Assembly: GCA_003022385.1 (NCBI GenBank) | Contig: PYGV01000001.1 | Location: 1 to 64,000, forward strand | From: a filamentous cyanobacterium CCP3 | Lineage (GTDB): Bacteria; Cyanobacteriota; Cyanobacteriia; Phormidesmidales; Phormidesmidaceae | Direction: 5' to 3' | Length of the DNA: 64,000 nt | Part shown: positions 27,248 through 34,242 of the stretch, one piece after another | Layout of the letters: every line of letters starts with the position of its first letter | Position numbering within the stretch: position 1 is the stretch's first letter | Made by a program: the position numbers and the translations under genes | Notes under the pieces: generated by a model | The model's database searches: none | What the model was told of the DNA's origin: nothing | Seen by the model: only the letters and a program-made list of their open reading frames with translations

Positions 27248-29686
27248 TCAGTTGGGGCAGGCAACGCCCGACTGCGCCGGGGTCACCAAGTCTAAAAAGG
27301 CCGCGCCTCGGTAAAGCTGGCGGGTTTGCACCCAGCCTTCATCACCCGGAGCCAGAAGTTGCTGACTCAGGTCGGGGGCAGCCGTTGGAACGGCAGACTG
27401 GTTGCTCTCCTGGGGGCGCTGGTCTAGGGTTGCCCCAGACGGAATAGAGCACACTCGCAGCCGTACCCAGTCGACATTGTCGGCTGTGGTTTGGCGGCTG
27501 ACAACCCGCAGAACGCTGCCCGTCGCCACGCCCGTTGCCCCGTCCGTTGCCTCAGGGGCGCTGGGCAGCCCGGCGGTGGAAGGGCCCGGCTGCGATCGCA
27601 GCCGCAGACCGCTATCCTCCAGGCCAGGGGTGGCGGCCTGCTGAGACTGCCAGTACGACCCCACGGGGACATCAACGGTAGCCGCCAGAGCGGCTTCTGG
27701 CAGCGGTTGCCCCATCAGGGTGGCGATCGACCAGCTAGTCTGCAAGGGCTGTAGCGCCACTGGAGCCCGTACTCGTCGCTCCCAGGCTAGGGCCAGCGCC
27801 CCGAGCACCGCCAGCACTACAACTATGCCCCCCCAAAATGGTCCCCAGGCCATCCGTGACCGGGGCGGTCGGGCCTTGTTCTGCACTCCCCCCTGGGCTG
27901 GGGCCACGACGCGAGTGGATGGTGGTACGGTCTTTGGAAACCCCTCTGGCACCCTGCCCAGATTGCGATCGGCAGCGGCGTCGGCCTGTCGCAGTGAGCC
28001 GGAGGGCAGCACCGGCAGAGCCCCTGACTGCGGCAGAAACCGCATCAGCCCAACGGTGACATTGTCGTGGCCGTTGAGTCGATTGGCCTGCTGAATCAGG
28101 GTTTCGACGGTGGGGTTGACAGGGCTAGAAGCATTCGTCAGGGGGACGACCAGGTGGGGAGCCAGTGCTTCAACCCGGTCGTAGTCGCTCAGCCCGTCAG
28201 AGCACAGGAGCAGTGCGACGCTGTCGTCAAGCAGCAGATGCTGTACCGTCGGGTACAGCAAGTCAGAGTCGCTGATGCCCAGAGCCTGGATCAGGGCTCC
28301 CCCGCTGGGCAGATGCATGGCCTCGGAGTAGAGAGCATAGCCCATCTGCGCCTCCCGCGAGGCGACGTCGTCGTCAACGGTAATCTGGTAGCAGGTGCGT
28401 GGGCTGACCCGGTAGGCTCGGCTGTCGCCAACGTGGGCAATAGACACGTAGGGAAAATGCACCAGGGCCACTACCACCGTGGTGCCCATGCGGGCACGGG
28501 CCGATCGCTGTTCGTCGTTGTTGCGGGCCGCGATCGCGTCGTTGGCTAAAATGAGCGCCTGCCTGAGGCGCTGGGCGACCGCATTGGGCGACAGGTGGGG
28601 CTGCTGGGTCAGCGGTTCGAGCTCCTGCTGCAGCAGCTTGATTGCGGTTTGAGAGGCCACGTTGCCCTGTTCGTGGCCGCCAATGCCGTCGCAGACCAGC
28701 AGCAGGGGCGGGGTCTCGACCCCCTCTGCCAGCCCCGACAGCCGCTGCTGGCGAGGGTCTTTTTCGGGGTAACAGGCGTCTTCATTGCGATCGCGGGTCG
28801 GCCCCTGGTCGGTATCGGCGGCCCAATCAACCGTCACCAGCAGCCCCTGGCTCAGGGTTTGAATGGCCCCCTCCAGCTCGGCCAGCAGATCTTTGGCCGA
28901 GGCCAGCTGCCCGTCCTTGAGGGCCTTGACCAGCCAGCCCAGGTAGGGGCGCACCGGGGGCTGAGCCGTAGCTACCAGAGCGTGCCACTGCTGGCCCAGC
29001 TGGCCTAGGGTAGGGCTAACGTCATCGGTGGCCAGGGTGGCCAGCCGCAGCAGGGCGCCATCGGCCCGCAAATCGTCTAGCTGGAGCAAGGTCGTCGCGA
29101 CCCGCTCGGTGGCCAGAATGGGCCACAGGTTGGCGACCTGCCGCAGCCAGTTCAGCTGCTGCAAAGCCGAGCCGTGGGTCCAGATCTGAGCCAGGGAGGG
29201 CAGCAGCGACGCCTCCACCTGCCCTAGGGCCCCTGAAGATAGACCTGAAGACGACGCCTTGCTGTCAGCCTCCGGTTCTGTAACGCGAACGCTGATGGGG
29301 GCCATATCGAGCAGCAGCATGTTCGCCGCCAGCCCCGTTTGCTCGGGGGGCAGGTAGGCGTAGGGCCGGGGCATGTGCTGGGCCAGGGCAAATAGCTTCA
29401 GGTAGTTCAGAACCGAAGTCGGAATTGTGTCCAGCGGCGGGGTGGGATGGTCTGGCCGGGTATCTAGCCAGATCTGATGCCCGATTGGAACCGACTTAGA
29501 ACCGTGCTTGGCACCATCATTCCAGACCAAAAATCGACCTGCGATCAGCGTACCGGGGCGACTCGCCACGGGCCTCTCGGCGACCGCTAGCAAAAAGTGG
29601 TACGGCAGGGGAGTTTGGCAGACCTTACAGCGGCTGGCAGGCGGGGTCGAAATCGACCGACAAGATGGATTAGAGCACTGGATCAC
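27248..29686 (-). CDS. PP2C-family Ser/Thr phosphatase with 4-Cys motif, TM helix and SH3-like tail
   Basis: An 812-residue multidomain protein (GTG start 29686). N-terminus: a four-cysteine motif (Cys4, 9, 20, 23; CSNPSC...CKVC) like that preceding many cyanobacterial Hanks kinases, then a region to about residue 270 that resembles a degenerate, non-catalytic kinase fold (GTLIAGRFLVW and LLLDMAPISV). Residues about 275-545: PP2C catalytic domain with metal ligands in TRDRNEDA, LLLVCDGIGGHEQG, LLCSDGLSD and NGHDNVTVGL. One transmembrane helix near residues 618-640 leaves a C-terminal extracytoplasmic SH3b-like domain (WVRLRVC, GWVQTRQL). It would dephosphorylate Ser/Thr targets, possibly those read by the FHA domain encoded 53 bp downstream. 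Confidence 0.9.
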   Translation of the reverse strand: MIQCSNPSCRSISTPPASRCKVCQTPLPYHFLLAVAERPVASRPGTLIAGRFLVWNDGAKHGSKSVPIGHQIWLDTRPDHPTPPLDTIPTSVLNYLKLFALAQHMPRPYAYLPPEQTGLAANMLLLDMAPISVRVTEPEADSKASSSGLSSGALGQVEASLLPSLAQIWTHGSALQQLNWLRQVANLWPILATERVATTLLQLDDLRADGALLRLATLATDDVSPTLGQLGQQWHALVATAQPPVRPYLGWLVKALKDGQLASAKDLLAELEGAIQTLSQGLLVTVDWAADTDQGPTRDRNEDACYPEKDPRQQRLSGLAEGVETPPLLLVCDGIGGHEQGNVASQTAIKLLQQELEPLTQQPHLSPNAVAQRLRQALILANDAIAARNNDEQRSARARMGTTVVVALVHFPYVSIAHVGDSRAYRVSPRTCYQITVDDDVASREAQMGYALYSEAMHLPSGGALIQALGISDSDLLYPTVQHLLLDDSVALLLCSDGLSDYDRVEALAPHLVVPLTNASSPVNPTVETLIQQANRLNGHDNVTVGLMRFLPQSGALPVLPSGSLRQADAAADRNLGRVPEGFPKTVPPSTRVVAPAQGGVQNKARPPRSRMAWGPFWGGIVVVLAVLGALALAWERRVRAPVALQPLQTSWSIATLMGQPLPEAALAATVDVPVGSYWQSQQAATPGLEDSGLRLRSQPGPSTAGLPSAPEATDGATGVATGSVLRVVSRQTTADNVDWVRLRVCSIPSGATLDQRPQESNQSAVPTAAPDLSQQLLAPGDEGWVQTRQLYRGAAFLDLVTPAQSGVACPN

Positions 29687-29875
29687 GATCCTCTAGGGCA
29701 GATAAACGGCTCGTAGCTTCTACTCGTCTATTCCTAAATGGTATCTAACCCAGGCCTATGTAACCCTAGCTTGAGCCTGCTGGAGCCGCTCACGCTTGAC
29801 TCCCAGCGCCCTACAGCTGGGCCAATATGCCCTGATCAGGCCGCTTGATCTGGGTTAGAGGCGTCTGCGATCGCC

Positions 29876-30229
29876 TTAGCCAGCCGATTTTACCGATTCC
29901 TCAGACTCGATCCGGGGTAGCCCCATGCTGTAGTTGAGAGCACGGCTTTTGAGGTTGTAGCTAATCTCCCCTCGCTGCAAAAGCTGACGCACAAAATGCT
30001 CTAGATCAGAGCCAATGCGGCGCAGGTTGTAGTCGGTCAAATCTTCGCCAGCGGCGGCATCGACTAGGCGGTCAAACTCGGCGTAGACGGCCTTGAGCGC
30101 GTCTTCAGACCAGTTGAACTCGTTGTCGGGGTCGATATCTAGGGTGAGTTTATTGTCGCTGGGCACCAGTTCGTTGTTGGCAACGATGGCGGTGTAGATA
30201 TGGATGTGTCGAGTGGTCGATTTGAGCAT
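29876..30229 (-). CDS. ndhM: NAD(P)H-quinone oxidoreductase subunit M
   Basis: NdhM is a small peripheral subunit of the cyanobacterial/chloroplast NDH-1 complex in thylakoids, which drives cyclic electron flow and respiration. The product from ATG 30229 (MLKSTTRHIHIYTA) is 117 residues, the usual length, and contains the well-conserved core LTLDIDPDNEFNW and DYNLRRIGSDLEHFVRQLL, then the motif LNYSMGLPRI. An adjacent ATG at 30232 is equally possible. The frame stays open upstream into the gloB 3' end but that part is not NdhM-like. It lies 125 bp downstream of gloB on the same strand. Confidence 0.95.
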   Translation of the reverse strand: MLKSTTRHIHIYTAIVANNELVPSDNKLTLDIDPDNEFNWSEDALKAVYAEFDRLVDAAAGEDLTDYNLRRIGSDLEHFVRQLLQRGEISYNLKSRALNYSMGLPRIESEESVKSAG

Positions 30230-30354
30230 CATAGCCAGATTTTGCCCTTTGTAACGTTGTTCTGAGGTGATTTGCCCCAGGATGGCCCCGAATGGCGCTG
30301 CTTTTGTGATTGTATAGCACCCGCCCCCTCTCGTAGAAAAGATAGTAGCAGGGC

Positions 30355-31170
30355 CTAGAACAGGTCTTTTTTGCCCCGCAGCCGGGCAAAGGTTTGCAGG
30401 TCTGAGGTGCTGTTGGTGGCCCGCCGCAGGGCCGCATCGTCCCACCGCAGAAAAGGATTGGTCTGCTTCTCAAGGCCCAGCTCGGCGGGCACCGTGGGCT
30501 GATTGTGAGCGCGGGCCGCCTGCACCTGCACCAGGCGATCGCGCAGGGCCGCGTTGGCGCCATCGACCGTAACGGCAAACGTGAGGTTGTTGAGGGTGTA
30601 CTCGTGGGCGCACCACACGCGGGTGGTGTCGGGCAGCCGCCGCAGCTTGCTCAACGACTCAACCATTTGCTGGGGAGTGCCCTCAAACAGGCGACCACAG
30701 CCCCCGGCAAACAGCGTATCGCCACAGAAGAGTTCGCCCCAGGCATCGGGGGCAGTCGGGGCAAAGTAGTAGGCAATGTGGGCGTGGGTGTGGCCGGGCA
30801 CAAAGAACACCTCGGCCTGGCGCCTGCCAAACGACACCCGATCCCCCTCCTGCAAACCGTGGGTTTGCCCTGGAATGCGCCCCTGATCGGCGGCCCCACC
30901 GTAGACCAAAGCCGCCGGAAACCGCTCTAGCAGCTGCCGATTTCCCCCCACGTGATCGCTGTGGTGGTGGGTGTTTAAGATTGTCGTCAGCGTCGCTCCC
31001 AGACGATCTAGGGTTTGCAGGACCGGGGCCGCGTCGCCGGGGTCTACCACCGCCGCCGCCGCTGCCGCCGGGTCGTAGAGCACAAAGATATAGTTGTCGC
31101 GAAAGGCCGCTACGCGGTGAATTTCTATTGTGCTTCTCTGGATTTGCGTCATTTGCCTTGGCGTCTCCAT
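30355..31170 (-). CDS. gloB: hydroxyacylglutathione hydrolase (glyoxalase II)
   Basis: Metallo-beta-lactamase-fold enzyme that hydrolyses S-lactoylglutathione to lactate and glutathione, the second step of methylglyoxal detoxification. The dinuclear metal motif THHHSDHVGGN is intact, with further ligands in PGHTHAHIAYY and the Asp in CGDTLFAGGCGRLFEG; the glutathione-binding C-terminal segment CAHEYTLNNLTFA and KQTNPFLR are also present. Length 271 aa from ATG 31170; ATG 31152 (265 aa) fits the family equally well. The gene is divergent from the small conserved gene at 31383 and precedes ndhM. Confidence 0.95.
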   Translation of the reverse strand: METPRQMTQIQRSTIEIHRVAAFRDNYIFVLYDPAAAAAAVVDPGDAAPVLQTLDRLGATLTTILNTHHHSDHVGGNRQLLERFPAALVYGGAADQGRIPGQTHGLQEGDRVSFGRRQAEVFFVPGHTHAHIAYYFAPTAPDAWGELFCGDTLFAGGCGRLFEGTPQQMVESLSKLRRLPDTTRVWCAHEYTLNNLTFAVTVDGANAALRDRLVQVQAARAHNQPTVPAELGLEKQTNPFLRWDDAALRRATNSTSDLQTFARLRGKKDLF

Positions 31171-31300
31171 CGCGTCTTTTCCGTAACTTCTCTGTGGAAG
31201 ATCTAACCTTGACCAGGTTTTAATACAGGTTTACTGAATCTTTATCGGTCGCCCAAGCGTAATGTCTAGAGATTAGGCATGCTAAAAGGAAGATAAAAAA

Positions 31301-31316
31301 TGTAGCGATCGCTACA
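31301..31316. promoter_or_regulatory. 16-bp perfect palindrome with HIP1 core
   Basis: TGTAGCGATCGCTACA extends the HIP1 octamer by four further symmetric bases each side. It lies between divergent gloB and the 68-aa gene. HIP1 sites are everywhere in this DNA, so an operator function is only possible, not shown. Confidence 0.3.
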
Positions 31317-31382
31317 GCATTGCCTTTCGTCACTGGCCCCGGCCTCTACTATCGTCACTCCTGCTTCGAGGATCTGCAATCA

Positions 31383-31589
31383 ATGGTGTCGTCTCTACCC
31401 CAAAACCCCGCTTCCGATATTCAAACTCTCGTCAGCGCTATTATTCAACAGGGCAGGTTGAGCCGCCGTGACCACCTCGCTCTATCGACGGCGATGCTCA
31501 GCAACCCGATGCTAACGTCCAGCGATCGCCAGCACATCAACCAGGTGTTCGACAGCATTCGGGCCGGGCGAGTCCGCCTGACCGACTAG
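31383..31589 (+). CDS. small conserved-looking protein, 68 aa
   Basis: A 68-residue, two- or three-helix protein starting at ATG 31383 with GAGGA about 10 nt upstream; a TTG at 31320 in frame would add 21 residues that look non-coding. The segment IQTLVSAIIQQGRLSRRDHL and then RQHINQVFDSIRAGRVRL suggests a helical bundle with basic ends. I recall short proteins with the same pattern in many cyanobacteria, without known function. A Rho-independent terminator follows 26 bp after the stop, so this is a monocistronic unit. Confidence 0.72.
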   Translation: MVSSLPQNPASDIQTLVSAIIQQGRLSRRDHLALSTAMLSNPMLTSSDRQHINQVFDSIRAGRVRLTD

Positions 31590-31614
31590 GGTTACCTCCA
31601 GGATAAGGGGATCC

Positions 31615-31643
31615 ACGCTCTGGCTCAGTCCAGGGCGTTTTTT
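31615..31643 (+). terminator. Rho-independent terminator
   Basis: ACGCTCTGG pairs with CCAGGGCGT (one G-T pair) around a six-base loop and runs into six Ts (31638-31643). It sits just after the 68-aa gene stop, on the plus strand. Confidence 0.85.
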
Positions 31644-31753
31644 GTGGCTTTCAGGTTTTTGCTCCTACAATCTACAAATCTACGACTTAGAGCGCTGCAG
31701 GTTTGGGTACGGCCCACTGGCGGTAGCTGAGGGTGACGTTACGCTTCTGGGCT

Positions 31754-31788
31754 AAGTCTGGGGGCAAGTCTGGGGGCAAGTCTGGGGC
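31754..31788. repeat. 12-bp tandem repeat (three copies) before K+ channel
   Basis: AAGTCTGGGGGC occurs twice exactly and a third time one G short. It ends 36 bp before the channel's GTG start. It could affect expression of the channel gene by length variation, or be neutral. Confidence 0.7.
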
Positions 31789-31823
31789 AAGTTTAGCGGG
31801 CTTAGTTTCAGGGGCTACTACCT

Positions 31824-32885
31824 GTGCGTCAAAAACGCCCTCGCTATGGCGAAACCGTTGCTGAAGAAAACTATCGGCGCACCCGACTGCACCTGATTCG
31901 GGGTGCGATCGCCCTGGGTGGTGTGGTGCTCTTGGGGGTGCTGTGGTATCGCCTGGTCGAGGGGTGGAGCTGGCTCGATGCCACCTATATGGCGGTGATC
32001 ACCCTATCCACCGTTGGCTTTGGGGAGATCAACCCGCTCAGCCCTCGGGGGCGGCTGTTTACCATCCTGCTGATCATGATGGGGGTAGGCGTGATTGCCT
32101 ACATTCTCAACAACCTGACCGATGCCATTGTGCAGGGGCATTTTCAGGCCGGGTTTCGGTTACTCAAGCGGCGCAGGATGATGGAATCGTTGCAGGGTCA
32201 CTACATTATTTGCGGGTTTGGGCGCACTGGCCGTCAGGTGGCAACCGAGTTCGCGGCTGAGGCCATCCCGTTTGTGGTGGTTGACTCCGACAGCGCCGCC
32301 ATTCAGACGGCGCAGCAGCTGGGTTACACCACGCTGCAGGGCGATGCGACTCAGGATCAAATTTTGCTCCAGGCCGGGGTAGAGCGATCGCGCTGTCTGG
32401 TAGCGGCGCTGCCCTCCGACGCTGAAAACCTATACATCGTGCTCTCGGCCAAAACCCTATCGCCCCAGATCCGCACCATCGCTCGCGCCAGCAGCGAAGA
32501 GGCCATTATTAAACTCCGCCGTGGCGGAGCCGATGTGGTGGTGTCGCCCTATATTACCGGCGGCAAGCGCATGGCTGCCTCGGCGGTGCGCCCCCAGGTG
32601 GTCGATTTTTTAGACGGTATTTTGACTGGAGCCGAGCGGTCGGTCTATGTAGAAGAGTTTTTGCTGCTGCCCGAGAGCTGCCCCATTATCGGCAAAACCC
32701 TGGCCGAGGCCCAGCTGGGTCGCCAGTCGGGGGCGCTTATTTTAGCCATTCGGCGGGCCGATAAAACGCTGATTTTTGGCCCCACTGCCGACACCCGCCT
32801 CTACCCCAACGACATGATTATCACCATGGGCAACGCCGATCAGCTACGGCTGCTCAACCAAATTCTCAGCCCAATTAAGCGGTAG
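31824..32885 (+). CDS. two-TM potassium channel with RCK (TrkA-N/TrkA-C) domains
   Basis: A 353-residue MthK/Kch-type K+ channel. TM1 is near residues 25-46, the pore helix and selectivity filter are in TLSTVGFGEINP (TVGFG in place of the commoner TVGYG), and TM2 is near residues 78-99. The RCK/TrkA-N Rossmann domain starts at residue about 125 with IICGFGRTGRQV and runs to about 240; a TrkA-C domain follows (about 265-350). TrkA-C domains can bind c-di-AMP in other bacteria. GTG 31824 is the start; upstream DNA has a 12-bp tandem repeat. The gene stands alone. Confidence 0.93.
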   Translation: MRQKRPRYGETVAEENYRRTRLHLIRGAIALGGVVLLGVLWYRLVEGWSWLDATYMAVITLSTVGFGEINPLSPRGRLFTILLIMMGVGVIAYILNNLTDAIVQGHFQAGFRLLKRRRMMESLQGHYIICGFGRTGRQVATEFAAEAIPFVVVDSDSAAIQTAQQLGYTTLQGDATQDQILLQAGVERSRCLVAALPSDAENLYIVLSAKTLSPQIRTIARASSEEAIIKLRRGGADVVVSPYITGGKRMAASAVRPQVVDFLDGILTGAERSVYVEEFLLLPESCPIIGKTLAEAQLGRQSGALILAIRRADKTLIFGPTADTRLYPNDMIITMGNADQLRLLNQILSPIKR

Positions 32886-33121
32886 GCCAGGGTGTTTGGG
32901 CAGCCAATGACGCCCATTGGCAATGGCTATCGCGCTGCTGGTCAGCCTCAGCCCGGGTAGAGCAGGCTGAATCTTATAACTTTCCGCACAATGAGCTGTT
33001 TTTGGTCATTTGTCGCTAGCGTTCAGTATTAAGGCTTTATACATAGCTCACCCAGTGCTACAGGCAAGGGCGTCGATGGGGTTAGCCTTACCTGAATCAG
33101 CTCTAGGATTGGCTATGCCCT

Positions 33122-33613
33122 ATGCAAGATCACGACCTGGAACAAGACTGCTTCATCTTGGTTATTGACCCCAATCGCGACCATGCACAGGTGGTGCAGC
33201 AGGTACTAGGCCAGGGCCCAAGCGGCGATTCCCAGAGTGCTCAAGCATCGACTCAGAACGAGTATCCGTCCCAAAATCGCTTTGAAATTTTGGTGGATGG
33301 GGGGGCGGCGATCGACTACCTGCTGCAGCAGGGCGAGTACGCCCAGGCACCGCGTCCAGATTTAGTCTTGCTCGACCTCGATTTGCCAGGCGGTGGCCAC
33401 CACATTCTCACTACGATCAAGACCACGCCCCACCTCAAGCGCATTCCGGTGATTGTATTTACTGAGTCTGACCGCAGTGAGGATGTTTTGCGCAGCTATA
33501 CCAGCCAAAGCAACTGTTATGTGGTGAAGGCGGCTGATTTAGAGCAGTTGTCCCACACGGTGAAGCAGATTGAGGCCTTTTGGCTTGGGATTGTAACGCT
33601 GCCGCTGAAGTAA
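33122..33613 (+). CDS. Rcp1-type single-domain response regulator (divergent)
   Basis: A 163-residue receiver domain related to phytochrome regulator Rcp1. The phosphoacceptor Asp85 lies in LVLLDLDLPGG, the Thr in VIVFTESD and the Lys in CYVVKAADL are kept, and the C-terminal IEAFWLGIVTLP matches the end of Rcp1. The acidic pocket is altered: strand 1 reads FILVIDPNRD, with Ile where most receivers have the first acidic residue. About 20 extra residues (SGDSQSAQASTQ) sit after helix 1. No output domain, so it relays by protein contact. It lies 629 bp upstream of the phytochrome gene on the same strand and is probably a separate unit. Confidence 0.88.
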   Translation: MQDHDLEQDCFILVIDPNRDHAQVVQQVLGQGPSGDSQSAQASTQNEYPSQNRFEILVDGGAAIDYLLQQGEYAQAPRPDLVLLDLDLPGGGHHILTTIKTTPHLKRIPVIVFTESDRSEDVLRSYTSQSNCYVVKAADLEQLSHTVKQIEAFWLGIVTLPLK

Positions 33614-34020
33614 TCCTCACGGGCTTCAATACAATTGATGAATAAACAAAAATAATTCAAACTTCCTGTTGGCAAGTGATTGGCTTTTAGGGTGAAACAA
33701 AATCTAAATTTACACAAAAAGCCAAGCTTTCTATTTTTTTAATATTCTCATTCCAGGGCCTCAATTTATCTGAGATATGCTGCTAGGTAGAAACGTTGCA
33801 ACCCAAAATGATCTCTGCATAAAGGGTTGAGACTAATGGTTGACGTCAGCGACAAATGGGGTGTGCCAGGTTTCTGGGCCTAGCCCTTAATCCCTGTCCC
33901 TTGGTACCTGAACGGAGGCTTTTCAGGCTTTGGTGGAGCTAATGCAGGTAGGCTCAGTCTGGTTGCGGCGGCGCGGCTTTACAGAAAATCTCAAGCTAAA
34001 GAATTTTAAGACACGAGGAT

Positions 34021-34058
34021 TTCAAGACAAAGTTCCAAGGCAAGGTTCCAAGACAGAG
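34021..34058. repeat. degenerate 13-bp tandem repeat
   Basis: Three consecutive units: TTCAAGACAAAG, TTCCAAGGCAAGG and TTCCAAGACAGAG; a fourth decayed unit may follow. It lies about 190 bp before the phytochrome start. Confidence 0.6.
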
Positions 34059-34109
34059 AATTTCAAGCTGGACATTCACTCTGATTTCGCGCTGACAGCA
34101 GGTAAAACC

Positions 34110-34132
34110 CACTGATAAATCTCACTGATAAA
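34110..34132. repeat. direct repeat CACTGATAAA x2, 13-bp period
   Basis: Two exact CACTGATAAA copies separated by three bases, about 110 bp upstream of the phytochrome start codon; a possible tandem regulator-binding site. Confidence 0.5.
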
Positions 34133-34242
34133 ACTCGTCGGTAGAGCATCAAAGCCTGGATTGGCAACGGCTAATACCGCTGCGGTCTGCCGCTCAAACC
34201 CCGTCTGAGACACCCACAATTTTTGCTAGGAGAGCGATCGCT

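Larger units (their letters stand above)
33614..34242. other. 629-bp region upstream of phytochrome gene
   Basis: AT-richer than the flanks. No gene can be supported; a 61-codon frame at 33930-34115 has repetitive, unlikely content. It holds two small tandem repeats listed separately and presumably the promoter of the phytochrome operon. ATG 34243 of the phytochrome gene has AGGAGAG about 12 nt upstream. Confidence 0.6.

Noticed and set aside
29876-30445. N-terminal extension of ndhM
   Set aside because: The extra 70 residues come from DNA overlapping the gloB 3' end and do not resemble NdhM, which normally begins MLKSTTRH.
33930-34115. 61-codon frame upstream of the phytochrome gene
   Set aside because: Product is made of tandem-repeat translation (KNFKTRGFQD, QGSKTENFK) and has no ribosome-binding site.
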